This document shows positions 1 through 9,130 of a DNA stretch of 64,000 bases, one piece after another (the first letter of the stretch is position 1; each line of letters opens with the position of its first letter). The position numbers were made by a program, and so were the translations under genes. Under the pieces are notes generated by a model. The model ran no database searches. It saw only the letters and a program-made list of their open reading frames with translations, and had not been told where the DNA came from. Origin of the DNA: Aeromonas veronii (GTDB lineage Bacteria > Pseudomonadota > Gammaproteobacteria > Enterobacterales > Aeromonadaceae); assembly GCF_040215105.1 (NCBI RefSeq), contig NZ_CP157875.1, positions 797,501 to 861,500 on the forward strand, written 5' to 3'.

Positions 1-729
<729 letters not shown>

Positions 730-847
730 TACAACACCCAAGAAGTGTTCTGGGCCTTGTAGCAAGTGCATGAACTACTCAAATTCAGTGATAGCGACGA
801 GCCAAGAGCGACATCGTTATTCACGTCAGCTTTCTAGATTAAGAATT

Positions 848-965
848 TGCCTGGCGGCCATAGCGCCGTGGAACCACCTGATCCCATGCCGAACTCAGAA
901 GTGAAACGCGGTAGCGCCGATGGTAGTGTGGCATTCGCCATGCGAGAGTAGGACACTGCCAGGCA
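848..965 (+). rRNA. 5S ribosomal RNA
   Basis: The 118-base gene starts tgcctggcggcc and ends actgccaggca, so its two ends pair as in all 5S rRNAs. The internal gaactcagaagtgaaacgc and gatggtagtgtgg segments are the conserved loop B/C and loop E regions. It follows 23S rRNA directly and is the last gene of the rrn operon, since a terminator comes 13 bases later and no tRNA intervenes. Confidence 0.97.
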
Positions 966-977
966 CCCAATTTGAAG

Positions 978-1006
978 AAGCCCGCTCATCTGAGCGGGCT
1001 TTTTTA
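978..1006 (+). terminator. rrn operon terminator
   Basis: A perfect 10-bp stem (agcccgctca / tgagcgggct) with a 2-base loop is followed by a run of Ts. It is a strong intrinsic terminator right after 5S rRNA. Confidence 0.93.
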
Positions 1007-1154
1007 TTGGCTGACATTTGGGGATTGGCAGATGTTTTGTCCAATCATGGCCTGTTTATCAGGCAACTACATCGTAAAACCATATCAGCTTAGTCAAACA
1101 AACTGCCTTCTACGCCTCCAATTACCTATCTCCTGCCTCTTTTCAGCGCCACAC

Positions 1155-1210
1155 TACCGGGATACCGGGATACCGGGATACCGGGATACCGGACTACTGG
1201 ACTACCGGGC
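1155..1210. repeat. Seven-copy 8-bp tandem repeat, unit taccggga
   Basis: Four exact copies of taccggga are followed in register by taccggac, tactggac and taccgggc, making 56 bp of period-8 sequence. It lies in the gap between the rRNA operon and the next gene (1007-1564). Apart from this I see no supported gene in that gap. The ORFs there lack a convincing Shine-Dalgarno sequence and coding character. Confidence 0.9.
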
Positions 1211-1564
1211 TGTCGTATCTGCTCACATGCAGGACGGCCATACCCCCTATTGATCATCACAATTGTTCAAAATGGGCGCTGCCAATCAGGTCAGCAACGC
1301 TCTCTGACACAGACGTGGTGAGGAAGGCCATCACCATGGCCTGACGCGGGTACGTACAGATAGATACAAGCAAGTCCCTATGTATTGGTTCCCTCTCTTT
1401 ACCGCAGCATTTCGCCGCTGGTCATCTCTTCGTTCCCCCTTGTTTTGCATATAAAAAGTACAGAATGTGATACCCCTACCTTTCTGGTCGAGCCAGCTCT
1501 GCTTTAATGCCTCTGCCCACATTCGATTGGGCCAAGGAATCACAATAATCTGAGGAATGGACAC

Positions 1565-2017
1565 ATGTTCAAGAGAACAGTAACGATGATGCTGGCGGCG
1601 GGAACCCTGGTATTAGGCGGTTGCGCATCTAACGGTGGCGCCGAGCAGGCTGGGGCGGGCAACAGCGATTTCGGCGGCAAGTCCATCTACCTGCGTGGGG
1701 AGATGAACGACTGGATGGCCAACGATGAGACCAAGGTGGTCAAGGTGGCCGACAAGCTCTACATGGCCAAGGGGACCCTCAAGAAGGAGTGGGCACCCTA
1801 TAAATTCAAGTTCGGTGACTCTGGCTGGAGCTGCGGCACCAACTTCGGCTACAAGAGCCCGAGCGACGGCGTCGCCGTGCTGGGCGGGGAGCCGGTGCCG
1901 GTCAACCCCTGCTCCAAGTATGAGGACATGAAGTTCTCCCCCGAGGTGGACGGGGTGTATGAGTTCTACCTGAACCTGGCCGGCGAGACTCCGACTGTTT
2001 ACGTCAAGAAACCCTGA
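1565..2017 (+). CDS. Small lipoprotein with a pullulanase-N2/CBM48-like beta-sandwich
   Basis: The 150-residue product starts with a type II signal peptide. A lysine/arginine n-region and hydrophobic core lead to the lipobox LGGC, which puts the lipidated Cys at residue 20. Position +2 is Ala, so outer-membrane sorting is expected. The mature part contains YLRGEMNDWMANDE, a lysine-rich middle and YKFKFGDSGWSCGTNFGY. This layout resembles the small immunoglobulin-like carbohydrate-binding modules at the N terminus of pullulanases (VRGxMNxW ... YxFKxADxxW). Two further Cys residues could form a disulphide. The gene is monocistronic, with a terminator 45 bases downstream. Sugar or glucan binding is inferred from the fold resemblance only. 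Confidence 0.8.
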   Translation: MFKRTVTMMLAAGTLVLGGCASNGGAEQAGAGNSDFGGKSIYLRGEMNDWMANDETKVVKVADKLYMAKGTLKKEWAPYKFKFGDSGWSCGTNFGYKSPSDGVAVLGGEPVPVNPCSKYEDMKFSPEVDGVYEFYLNLAGETPTVYVKKP

Positions 2018-2061
2018 TCCCGCCATGAGAGGTAAATCTCTCGGGAAATGAGACAGTTAAA

Positions 2062-2100
2062 TGCCCTGGCCCGGAAACCCGCTGGCCGGGGCGTTTTTTT
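2062..2100 (+). terminator. Terminator after the lipoprotein gene
   Basis: A 9-bp stem with one G-T pair (gccctggcc / ggccggggc), a 12-base loop and seven Ts. Confidence 0.85.
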
Positions 2101-2132
2101 AGGATTAGAATCGCGTCCTCATGATGTGATGA

Positions 2133-2179
2133 CTACTATATATAGTGTTTATGTTTGAGTGGTTGTCTATTGGTTGTGT
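2133..2179 (+). promoter_or_regulatory. Pair of NrdR-box-like sites upstream of nrdJa
   Basis: The first site (2133-2148) contains ctatatatag, an exact match to the core of the NrdR consensus acaCwAtATaTwGtgt, followed by tgt. A second, weaker site (2164-2179, tgtctattggttgtgt) starts 31 bp downstream in the same orientation. NrdR boxes typically occur as pairs about three helical turns apart in front of ribonucleotide reductase operons. The pair lies 50-95 bp before the nrdJa start, where it could repress transcription. Confidence 0.75.
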
Positions 2180-2228
2180 TTTTGACATGCATCCTGACCT
2201 GAATGCATTCACATAAGGCGGCTTGAAA

Positions 2229-4376
2229 ATGGCTAAATCCAACCCCGTGCTGGACAGTGAAACCGGCACCGGCCTCATCCCCCTGCAGGAAACCTCCCTC
2301 GAGATCTGGGACAGCAAGTATCGTCTCAAGCGCAAGGATGGGACCCCCATCGACGGCTCCATCGACGAGACCTACCAACGGGTGGCCCGCGCCCTGGCGG
2401 CACAGGAGCGTGAACCGGGCACCTGGTATGAGCCCTTCCTGTGGGCGCTACGCAACGGCGCCATCCCGGCGGGACGCATCACCTCCAACGCGGGGGCCTT
2501 CGAGCACAAGCCCGCGACCTCCACCATCAACTGCACCGTCTCGGGCACCATCGAAGACTCCATGGACGATATCCTTGGCAAGGTGCACGAGGCGGGGCTG
2601 ACCCTGAAGGCGGGTTGCGGCATCGGCTACGACTTCTCGACCTTACGCCCGCGCGGCGCCTTCGTCTCCGGCGCCGGGGCCTATACCTCCGGGCCCCTCT
2701 CCTTCATGGATATCTACGACAAGATGTGTTTCACCGTCTCGTCCGCCGGCGGTCGTCGCGGCGCCCAGATGGGCACCATGGATATCCGCCACCCGGACGT
2801 CGTCGAGTTCATCCAGGCCAAGCGTGAAGATGGTCGCCTGCGCCAGTTCAACCTTTCCTTGCTCATCACCGAGGAGTTCGTCGAGGCGGTGAAACAGGAT
2901 GCCCCCTGGCAGCTCATCTTCCCTTACACGGCGAAAGAGGTGGAGGAGGACGGCATCGCGCTGGACGACCCCGAGCAGGTGCGCTGGGCCGACTGGCCGA
3001 ACAAGGAGGGGGTGGTCATCAACGAGCAGGGGCTGGTCGCCTGCAAGGTCTACAAGACCCTGCCTGCCCGGAAACTGTGGAACGTCATCATGAGCTCCAC
3101 CTACGACTATGCGGAGCCCGGCTTCATCCTGATCGACAAGGTGAATCAGATGAACAACAACTGGTTCTGCGAGGAGATCCGCGCCACCAACCCTTGCGGC
3201 GAGCAGCCGCTGCCGCCCTACGGTGCCTGCCTGCTGGGCTCGGTCAACCTGACCCGTTTCGTGCACAACCCCTTCACCGAACAGGCGAGCTTCGACTGGT
3301 CCGCGTTTCGCAAGGTGGTGGCCATCTTCACCCGCATGCTGGACAACGTGGTGGAGATCAACCAGTTGCCGCTCGCCAAGCAGCGGGAAGAGATCATCAA
3401 CAAGCGTCGCCACGGGATGGGCTTCCTCGGCCTCGGCTCGACCCTCACCATGCTGCGGATAAAATATGGCTCCGCCACTTCGGTCGCCTTCACCGAGCAG
3501 GTCTCCCAGGAGCTGGCCATGACCGGCTGGCGCGAATCCCTGGCCCTGGCGAAGGAGAAGGGCCCAGCCCCCATCATGGAGCAGGAGTTCGAGGTAACCG
3601 GCAAGATGCTGCGCCTGCGCCCGGAGATGGCCGCCGATGGCATCAAGATCGGTGACAAGGTGAAGGGTCGGGTGCTGCACGCCCGTTACAGTCGCTACAT
3701 GCAGCAGGTGGCCGACGTGGATCCCGCCCTGGTGGCCGAGCTGGCGGAGGTGGGGGGGCGCTTCACTCACCACAGCAGCATAGCGCCGACCGGCACCATC
3801 TCGCTGTCGCTGGCCAACAACGCCAGCAACGGTATCGAGCCGAGCTTCGCCCATCACTACAGCCGCAACGTCATCAAGCCCGGCAAGAAGAGCAAGGAGA
3901 GCGTGGACGTCTACTCCTTCGAGCTGCTGGCCTACCGTGGGCTGGTCAACCCGGCCGCGATGCCTTACGGAGAGGATGAAGGCAGCCGGTTGCCGGACTA
4001 CTTCATCACCGCCGACGACATCAGCCCGACCGAGCACGTGGACATCCAGGCCGCCGCCCAGCGCTGGATAGACTCCTCCATCTCCAAGACGGCCAACATC
4101 CCCACCGACTTCCCGTTCGAGCGGTTCAAGGATATCTACCTCTATGCCTCGGAGTCCGGGCTCAAGGGGTGCACCACCTTCCGCTTCAACCCGGAGGCTT
4201 TCCAGGGGGTGCTGGTGAAGGAGAAGGATCTGGAGAATACCAGCTACGAATTCACCCTGGAGGATGGCTCCGTCATCACGGCGAAGGGGAATGAAGAGAT
4301 CGAATACGATGGGGAGCTGCACACCGCCGCCAACCTCTACGACGCCTTGAAAGAAGGCTATTACGGCAAATTCTGA
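2229..4376 (+). CDS. nrdJ: Adenosylcobalamin-dependent ribonucleotide reductase, catalytic subunit NrdJa
   Basis: This is a class II ribonucleotide reductase, which makes deoxyribonucleotides with adenosylcobalamin as radical source and works with or without oxygen. The 715-residue protein has the class II signature NPCGEQPLPPYGACLLGSVNL near residue 319 and THHSSIAPTGTISL near residue 515. The ATG at 2229 is chosen because the sequence aaggcgg lies at good spacing; a TTG at 2223 would add two residues. The C-terminal domain is encoded by the separate gene 11 bp downstream, as in the split NrdJa/NrdJb enzymes of Pseudomonas. NrdR-like boxes upstream suggest nucleotide-responsive control. Confidence 0.95.
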   Translation: MAKSNPVLDSETGTGLIPLQETSLEIWDSKYRLKRKDGTPIDGSIDETYQRVARALAAQEREPGTWYEPFLWALRNGAIPAGRITSNAGAFEHKPATSTINCTVSGTIEDSMDDILGKVHEAGLTLKAGCGIGYDFSTLRPRGAFVSGAGAYTSGPLSFMDIYDKMCFTVSSAGGRRGAQMGTMDIRHPDVVEFIQAKREDGRLRQFNLSLLITEEFVEAVKQDAPWQLIFPYTAKEVEEDGIALDDPEQVRWADWPNKEGVVINEQGLVACKVYKTLPARKLWNVIMSSTYDYAEPGFILIDKVNQMNNNWFCEEIRATNPCGEQPLPPYGACLLGSVNLTRFVHNPFTEQASFDWSAFRKVVAIFTRMLDNVVEINQLPLAKQREEIINKRRHGMGFLGLGSTLTMLRIKYGSATSVAFTEQVSQELAMTGWRESLALAKEKGPAPIMEQEFEVTGKMLRLRPEMAADGIKIGDKVKGRVLHARYSRYMQQVADVDPALVAELAEVGGRFTHHSSIAPTGTISLSLANNASNGIEPSFAHHYSRNVIKPGKKSKESVDVYSFELLAYRGLVNPAAMPYGEDEGSRLPDYFITADDISPTEHVDIQAAAQRWIDSSISKTANIPTDFPFERFKDIYLYASESGLKGCTTFRFNPEAFQGVLVKEKDLENTSYEFTLEDGSVITAKGNEEIEYDGELHTAANLYDALKEGYYGKF

Positions 4377-4387
4377 GAACGACACAT

Positions 4388-5071
4388 ATGGTCAAGAAGA
4401 TCGACAGGAAAATCGTCGCCTACAAGGTAAGCACCAAGGATGAGGCGCAGGACGTCGCGGCGCCCCAGGAGGACGTGGTGCACATGCACGAGACGGTGCT
4501 GCGGCCGGAGCGGCTGATGGGCACCACCTACAAGCTGAAGACGCCGGAGCATGTCTCCGAGCACTCGCTGTTCATCACCATCAACGACATCATTCTCAAC
4601 GAGGGCACGGTGCACGAGACCCGCCGCCCGTTCGAGATCTTCATCAACTCCAAGAGTCTGGAGCACTACCAGTGGATAGTGGCGCTGACCCGCATCATCT
4701 CGGCGGTGTTTCGCAAGGGCGGGGATGTCACCTTCCTGGTGGAGGAGCTGCGCTCCGTGTTTGATCCCAAGGGGGGCTACTGGAACAAGGGCAAGTATGT
4801 GCCGTCCCTGATCGCCGAGATTGGCAACGTGATCGAGACCCATCTCACCGAGATCGGCATGCTCAAGGCCCCCGGGCTGGATGAGCACCAGCAGGCCTTC
4901 CTGGCCGAGAAGAAGGCCGAGCTGCAGGCAGAACATGTGGCTGCAGAGCCATCCGCCGGCAGCGGCTTTCCCGCCACTGCGGCACTCTGCTACAAGTGCC
5001 ACACCAAGGCGCTGGTGCTGAAGGATGGCTGCATGACCTGCCTGAACTGCGGCGATTCCAAGTGCGGCTGA
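4388..5071 (+). CDS. Class II ribonucleotide reductase C-terminal subunit NrdJb
   Basis: The 227-residue product begins MVKKIDRKIVAYKV and carries the TSCPD-type domain usually found at the C terminus of cobalamin-dependent reductases. Its last 30 residues are cysteine-rich (CYKCHTK ... CMTCLNCGDSKCG). They look like the zinc-binding and redox tail that re-reduces the active site. It begins 11 bp after nrdJa and ends at a strong terminator, so the two form one operon. In Pseudomonas both halves are needed for activity; the same is inferred here. Confidence 0.9.
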   Translation: MVKKIDRKIVAYKVSTKDEAQDVAAPQEDVVHMHETVLRPERLMGTTYKLKTPEHVSEHSLFITINDIILNEGTVHETRRPFEIFINSKSLEHYQWIVALTRIISAVFRKGGDVTFLVEELRSVFDPKGGYWNKGKYVPSLIAEIGNVIETHLTEIGMLKAPGLDEHQQAFLAEKKAELQAEHVAAEPSAGSGFPATAALCYKCHTKALVLKDGCMTCLNCGDSKCG

Positions 5072-5099
5072 CGTGGCCGTGCAGGGAATAACCCCGTGA

Positions 5100-5129
5100 A
5101 AAAGACCGGCCACTGGCCGGTCTTTTTTA
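5100..5129 (+). terminator. Terminator after nrdJab
   Basis: An 8-bp stem extended by A-T pairs (gaccggcc / ggccggtc), a 3-base loop and six Ts. Confidence 0.9.
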
Positions 5130-5291
5130 TTGATGGCTTTATATACAATCAGTTGCGGTGACCAAGGGAAATGTTGCGCGTCCGTAAAATCGGGCGTAGC
5201 GTTGGGAGGTAATAAAACTGTCACGGCCGTGTGGTTTCAATGACATCTGAGATTCACACACGTGGCACCCCCAGTGCCAAGGAGGATGCTT

Positions 5292-6662
5292 ATGGACAAT
5301 ACGGACCGAAAGCTGTTTATCCTGGATACCAACGTTCTGCTTCACGAACCCCTCGCCATCTACTCCTTCAAAGAGCACGACGTGCTCATCCCCATGACGG
5401 TGCTGGAAGAGCTCGACAACATCAAGGATCGCCAGAAAGACGTCAGCCGGGATGCGCGCATCGCCATCCGCGCGCTGGAAGACGTGTTTCGTGACGCGAC
5501 CCCGGAGCAGATCGTGCAGGGGGTGGCGCTGGCCGGCGAGGCGAGCGGTCATATCTCCATCTTCAGCGATCACCATCTGCCCCAGGATGCCGAGGTGTTC
5601 ACCGACAAGGAGGCGGACAACCGCATCATCAACGCCGCCCTCTACCTGCAAAAGCACGAATTGAAACGCCAGGTGGTGTTGGTGACCAAGGACATCAACA
5701 TGCGCCTCAAGGCCAAGGGGGCCGGTCTTGCGCACGTTGAGGATTATCGCAGTGACCAGCTGATCGACGACATCCGCCTCTTGGCCAAGGGCTTCCAGGT
5801 GGTGCCCGGCAGCTTCTGGGAGCGGGTCGGCGAGTGCGACAGCGAGACCCATGGCCGGGATACCGTTCATGTGATCGACGCCGAGCTGCTGGAGGGGGTG
5901 CACATCAACCAGTACCTGCTGGACGAGGAGAACTTCTTCGCGGCCCGGGTGCTGAGCCACGATGGCCACAAGATCCGCCTCAAGGATCTGGGCCGCGAGC
6001 GGCTGATGTCCCGCAAGGCCTGGGGCGTGCATCCCAAGAACGTCTATCAGGGCATGGCGCTGGATGCCCTGCTGGATCCGCACATCGATCTGGTGATCCT
6101 GACCGGCCCGGCGGGTTGCGGCAAGACCCTGCTGGCCATGGCGGCGGCGCTGGAGCTGGTGATAGAGAAGGGGATCTACGAGAAGGTGATCGTCACCCGC
6201 AACACCCCGGAGATTGCCGAGAGCATCGGCTTCCTGCCCGGCACCGAAGAAGAGAAGATGATGCCCTGGCTGGCGGCGGTCACCGACACCCTGGAGGTGC
6301 TGCACAAGCAGGACGAGAACATGAGCGGGTCCCTCAGCTACATCATGGAGAAGGCCAACATCCAGTTCAAATCGGTCAACTTCATGCGCGGGCGCAGCAT
6401 CCAGAACACCTTCGTGCTGCTGGACGAGTGCCAGAACCTGACCGCGTCCCAGATCAAGACCATCATCACCCGTTGCGGCGAGGGGACCAAGATCGTCTGC
6501 TCCGGCAACCTGGCCCAGATTGACTCCAACTACCTGAGCCCGGTCACCTCGGGCCTGACCTATATCGTCGAGCGCTTCAAGGATTTCGATGGCAGTGCCA
6601 ACATCTTCCTGAACGGGGTGGTGCGCAGCAAGCTCGCCTCCTTCGCCGAGGAAAACCTCTGA
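5292..6662 (+). CDS. PhoH family ATPase with N-terminal PIN domain
   Basis: The 456-residue protein has a PIN ribonuclease-like domain at residues 1-140. It starts KLFILDTNVLLHEP, with further acidic residues in VLEELD and DKEADNRI that could bind metal. The second half is a PhoH-type P-loop ATPase, with Walker A GPAGCGKT near residue 271 and Walker B FVLLDECQN near residue 374. PIN-PhoH proteins (PhoH2/YlaK type) are proposed RNA helicase-nucleases. The ATG at 5292 follows aaggagg with a 6-base spacer; an ATG two codons upstream overlaps that spacer. The gene stands alone between two terminators. The cellular substrate is unknown. Confidence 0.92.
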   Translation: MDNTDRKLFILDTNVLLHEPLAIYSFKEHDVLIPMTVLEELDNIKDRQKDVSRDARIAIRALEDVFRDATPEQIVQGVALAGEASGHISIFSDHHLPQDAEVFTDKEADNRIINAALYLQKHELKRQVVLVTKDINMRLKAKGAGLAHVEDYRSDQLIDDIRLLAKGFQVVPGSFWERVGECDSETHGRDTVHVIDAELLEGVHINQYLLDEENFFAARVLSHDGHKIRLKDLGRERLMSRKAWGVHPKNVYQGMALDALLDPHIDLVILTGPAGCGKTLLAMAAALELVIEKGIYEKVIVTRNTPEIAESIGFLPGTEEEKMMPWLAAVTDTLEVLHKQDENMSGSLSYIMEKANIQFKSVNFMRGRSIQNTFVLLDECQNLTASQIKTIITRCGEGTKIVCSGNLAQIDSNYLSPVTSGLTYIVERFKDFDGSANIFLNGVVRSKLASFAEENL

Positions 6663-6685
6663 TTTCACTCACTATCTTCATATGA

Positions 6686-6714
6686 AAGAGGGAGGCCACT
6701 GGCCTCCCTCTTTT
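6686..6714. terminator. Bidirectional terminator between phoH-like gene and thiQ
   Basis: An 11-bp stem (agagggaggcc / ggcctccctct) with loop act has A-rich and T-rich flanks. It can serve both converging genes. Confidence 0.9.
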
Positions 6715-6731
6715 GATCCCGGGATCCCGTT

Positions 6732-7439
6732 TCAGGAGATGTGGGAGTGGCCCAGATAGCGCTGCAGGCCAGGATGATCGCTGTTTTGCAAAATGTCCGG
6801 CGTGCCCTGCAGGGCGATGCGCCCCTCGTCCACGAACAGCACCCGATCGGCGATGAGCTGGGCGTCTTCCGGGTTGTGGGACACCATCAGCACAGTGATG
6901 CCCTGCTCGCAGGCGAGCCGGGCGACTTCCGCCAGCATCTCCCGGCGCAGGGCGGGATCGAGCGCCGAGAAGGGCTCGTCCAGCAGCAGCAGCGGCTTGC
7001 CGCGCACCAGGGCGCGGGCCAGGCCGACCCGCTGCTGCTGGCCGCCGGAGAGCTGCTCCGGCAGCCTCTCCTGCATGTCACCCAAGCCGACCCGGGTCGC
7101 CGCCTCCTTCACCTGAGCCCGCTGGGCCTGGGTCAGGCGCAGGCCCGGATGCAGGCCGATGGCGATGTTGTCGAACACCGACAGGTGCAGGAACAGGTTG
7201 TGATCCTGGAACAGGGTGGTCACCGGGCGCTCGGCGGGGCCGAGCGGTAGCAGATCGATGCCATCGAAGCGCAAGGCGCCTGATTCCACCGGCACGAAGC
7301 CCGCTATCATGCCGAGCAGGGTGGATTTGCCGGCGCCGCTTGGACCGATCAGCGCTGTGATCTCCCCCTTGGGCAGGGAGGCGTTGAAGCTGACGCGCCA
7401 ATCAGGGTAACTGGTTGCCAAATCATCAATTAACAGCAT
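6732..7439 (-). CDS. thiQ: Thiamine ABC transporter ATP-binding protein ThiQ
   Basis: ThiQ drives thiamine and thiamine-pyrophosphate import with the ThiB binding protein and the ThiP permease. The 235-residue protein has Walker A GPSGAGKS, Q-loop FQDHNLF, signature LSGGQQQR, Walker B LLLLDEPFSALD and the H-loop VSHNPED. The ATG at 7439 is preceded by aggag. The open frame extends much further upstream, but that part is antisense-like sequence inside thiP. It is the last gene of thiBPQ, 71 bp after thiP, controlled by the TPP riboswitch upstream of thiB. Confidence 0.95.
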   Translation of the reverse strand: MLLIDDLATSYPDWRVSFNASLPKGEITALIGPSGAGKSTLLGMIAGFVPVESGALRFDGIDLLPLGPAERPVTTLFQDHNLFLHLSVFDNIAIGLHPGLRLTQAQRAQVKEAATRVGLGDMQERLPEQLSGGQQQRVGLARALVRGKPLLLLDEPFSALDPALRREMLAEVARLACEQGITVLMVSHNPEDAQLIADRVLFVDEGRIALQGTPDILQNSDHPGLQRYLGHSHIS

Positions 7440-7510
7440 CTTTGACTCCTGTGATATGGCTGGTAGCGCAGAGTGCATGTGCGGTCGCAGCCAGGCAGCG
7501 AACTCGACTG

Positions 7511-9130
7511 TCACGCATCCAGGTTTTTCCCCCCCAAACCCCGCTCCACCAGCCAGAACAGGGAGAAGCAGAGGGTCAGCAGCAGCAGGGCGGTGGCCGC
7601 CGCCTCGGTCAGCCGGTAGCTGCCGAGCTGCTGATAGAGCAGCCAGGGCAAGGTGGTGAGGGTCTGGCTGCCGAACATGGCAATGGCGCCGAGATCCCCC
7701 AAAGACAGGATCATGGAGAGCGCCATGGCCAGCGCCAGGGGGCGACGCAGCAGGGGCCACTCCACCAGCCGCAGGCGCTGCAGGCCACGCACCCCCAGGC
7801 TGTCCGCCAGCCGGTCGTACTGGCGCACCACCAACTGCATGGGGGCGGAAAGGGTACGCAACACATAGGGCAGCGCCATCAGGGCGTTGACCAGCACCAC
7901 CAGCCAGGGGCCGAGGGCGAAGACGTCGGCGAAGGGCATGAACAGGATGAAGAGGCCGGTGGAGAGCACCACCGCCGGGATCATCAGGATCATGGAGCCG
8001 CTGGCCTCCCACAGGGCGGCGGCTCGCCGCTTGCGATCCCGCACTCGCAGGTGGCGGCTGGTGAGCAGCAGACCGGTGCCGAGCAGGGTGGCCAGGCTCC
8101 CCGCCGCCAGCGCGATGCCGAGGGATTGCCCCCCCGCCTGCCACAGCTGGGGTGATCCCAATGCCGCCAGCAGGCCGGGGTTGAAACCGGCGATGACGAT
8201 GGCCAGCAGGGGGGGCAGGAAGATGGCGAGACCGAGACCGAGGGCGAGGCCGTCGACCAGCCGGGTGCCCGGTTGGTGCCTGTCTGGTCGCAGGCAGGGA
8301 CGGCGGCCGCTGATCCGGTTGGGGGTTGAGCCTTGCAGCTTGTGTTGCAGCAGCAAGAGGCCCGCGGTCAGCAGCAGTTGCACCAGGGCCAGGCCACCGG
8401 CGGTGGCGAGATCGAAGTCAAAACGCAGGGCCTGGTAGACCGCCACCTCCAAGGTGGTGGACTTGGGGCCGCCGCCGAGCGCCAGCACTGTGGTGAAGCT
8501 GGTGAAGCAGAGCATGAAGATGAGGCTCGCCAATCCCGGCAGCAGGCCACGGATGATGGGCCACTCCAGCAACCGGAAGATGTGGGAGGAGCGCATGCCG
8601 AGCTGGCTGGCGAGGCGCCAGGAGGATTCGGGGATGCTCTCTATGCCTTGCAGGATGAGGCGCGCCGCCAGCGGCATGTTGAAGAAGACGTGGGCCAGCA
8701 GGATGCCGAACAGGCCATAGAGGTAGTTGCCGGGATCCAGTCCGGCACTGCGCAATGCCTGGGGCAACCAGCCCTGGGTGCCGTGCACCGCGACGATGCC
8801 GAAGATGGCGATGATGACCGGCAGCACCAGGGAGAGGCCGAACAGCTTGAGCAGCCACTTTCGACCGCGAAAACGGCGCCGCGCCAGGGCCCTGGCCACC
8901 GGAATGGCCAGTCCCAGGCTCAGCAGGGTGGAGAGCAGCGCCTGCCAGAGGCTGAAGCCCAACACGTGGCGCAGATAAGGATCCGTGAGCAGGCTGCCCG
9001 GGAGGGAGCCCGCCTGCCACAGCAGGGCCGCGAGGGGTCCAAGGGAGAGCAGCAGGATGACGGCGGTGGCTGCACAGCCCGGCAGCCACCAGAGGGGACG
9101 AGACTGGGGTTTCACAAAGTGATGACTCAC
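7511..9130 (-). CDS. thiP: Thiamine ABC transporter permease ThiP
   Basis: The 539-residue inner-membrane permease has about twelve hydrophobic segments and two copies of the binding-protein-dependent transport signature (around ESSWRLASQLGM and YDRLADSLGVRG). This matches the fused two-half ThiP architecture, and E. coli ThiP has a similar length. The start is taken as GTG at 9130, whose GTGA overlaps the thiB stop codon and so implies translational coupling. An in-frame ATG at 9151 would give a longer overlap. It forms the channel through which ThiB delivers thiamine. Confidence 0.93.
   Translation of the reverse strand: MSHHFVKPQSRPLWWLPGCAATAVILLLSLGPLAALLWQAGSLPGSLLTDPYLRHVLGFSLWQALLSTLLSLGLAIPVARALARRRFRGRKWLLKLFGLSLVLPVIIAIFGIVAVHGTQGWLPQALRSAGLDPGNYLYGLFGILLAHVFFNMPLAARLILQGIESIPESSWRLASQLGMRSSHIFRLLEWPIIRGLLPGLASLIFMLCFTSFTTVLALGGGPKSTTLEVAVYQALRFDFDLATAGGLALVQLLLTAGLLLLQHKLQGSTPNRISGRRPCLRPDRHQPGTRLVDGLALGLGLAIFLPPLLAIVIAGFNPGLLAALGSPQLWQAGGQSLGIALAAGSLATLLGTGLLLTSRHLRVRDRKRRAAALWEASGSMILMIPAVVLSTGLFILFMPFADVFALGPWLVVLVNALMALPYVLRTLSAPMQLVVRQYDRLADSLGVRGLQRLRLVEWPLLRRPLALAMALSMILSLGDLGAIAMFGSQTLTTLPWLLYQQLGSYRLTEAAATALLLLTLCFSLFWLVERGLGGKNLDA

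Noticed and set aside
972..1253. A 93-codon ORF after the rRNA operon
   Set aside because: It begins inside the rRNA terminator and runs through the 8-bp repeats (IPGYRDTG repeats). There is no ribosome-binding site.
2643..4385. A 580-codon minus-strand open frame across nrdJa
   Set aside because: It is antisense to a clear class II reductase. High GC content removes stop codons in the complementary frame.
5139..6668. A 509-codon minus-strand open frame across the PhoH-like gene
   Set aside because: Antisense to a conserved ATPase gene, with biased composition and no start signal.
7440..8144. An apparent N-terminal extension of ThiQ
   Set aside because: It lies inside thiP in another frame. 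ThiQ starts at ATG 7439 with a good ribosome-binding site.
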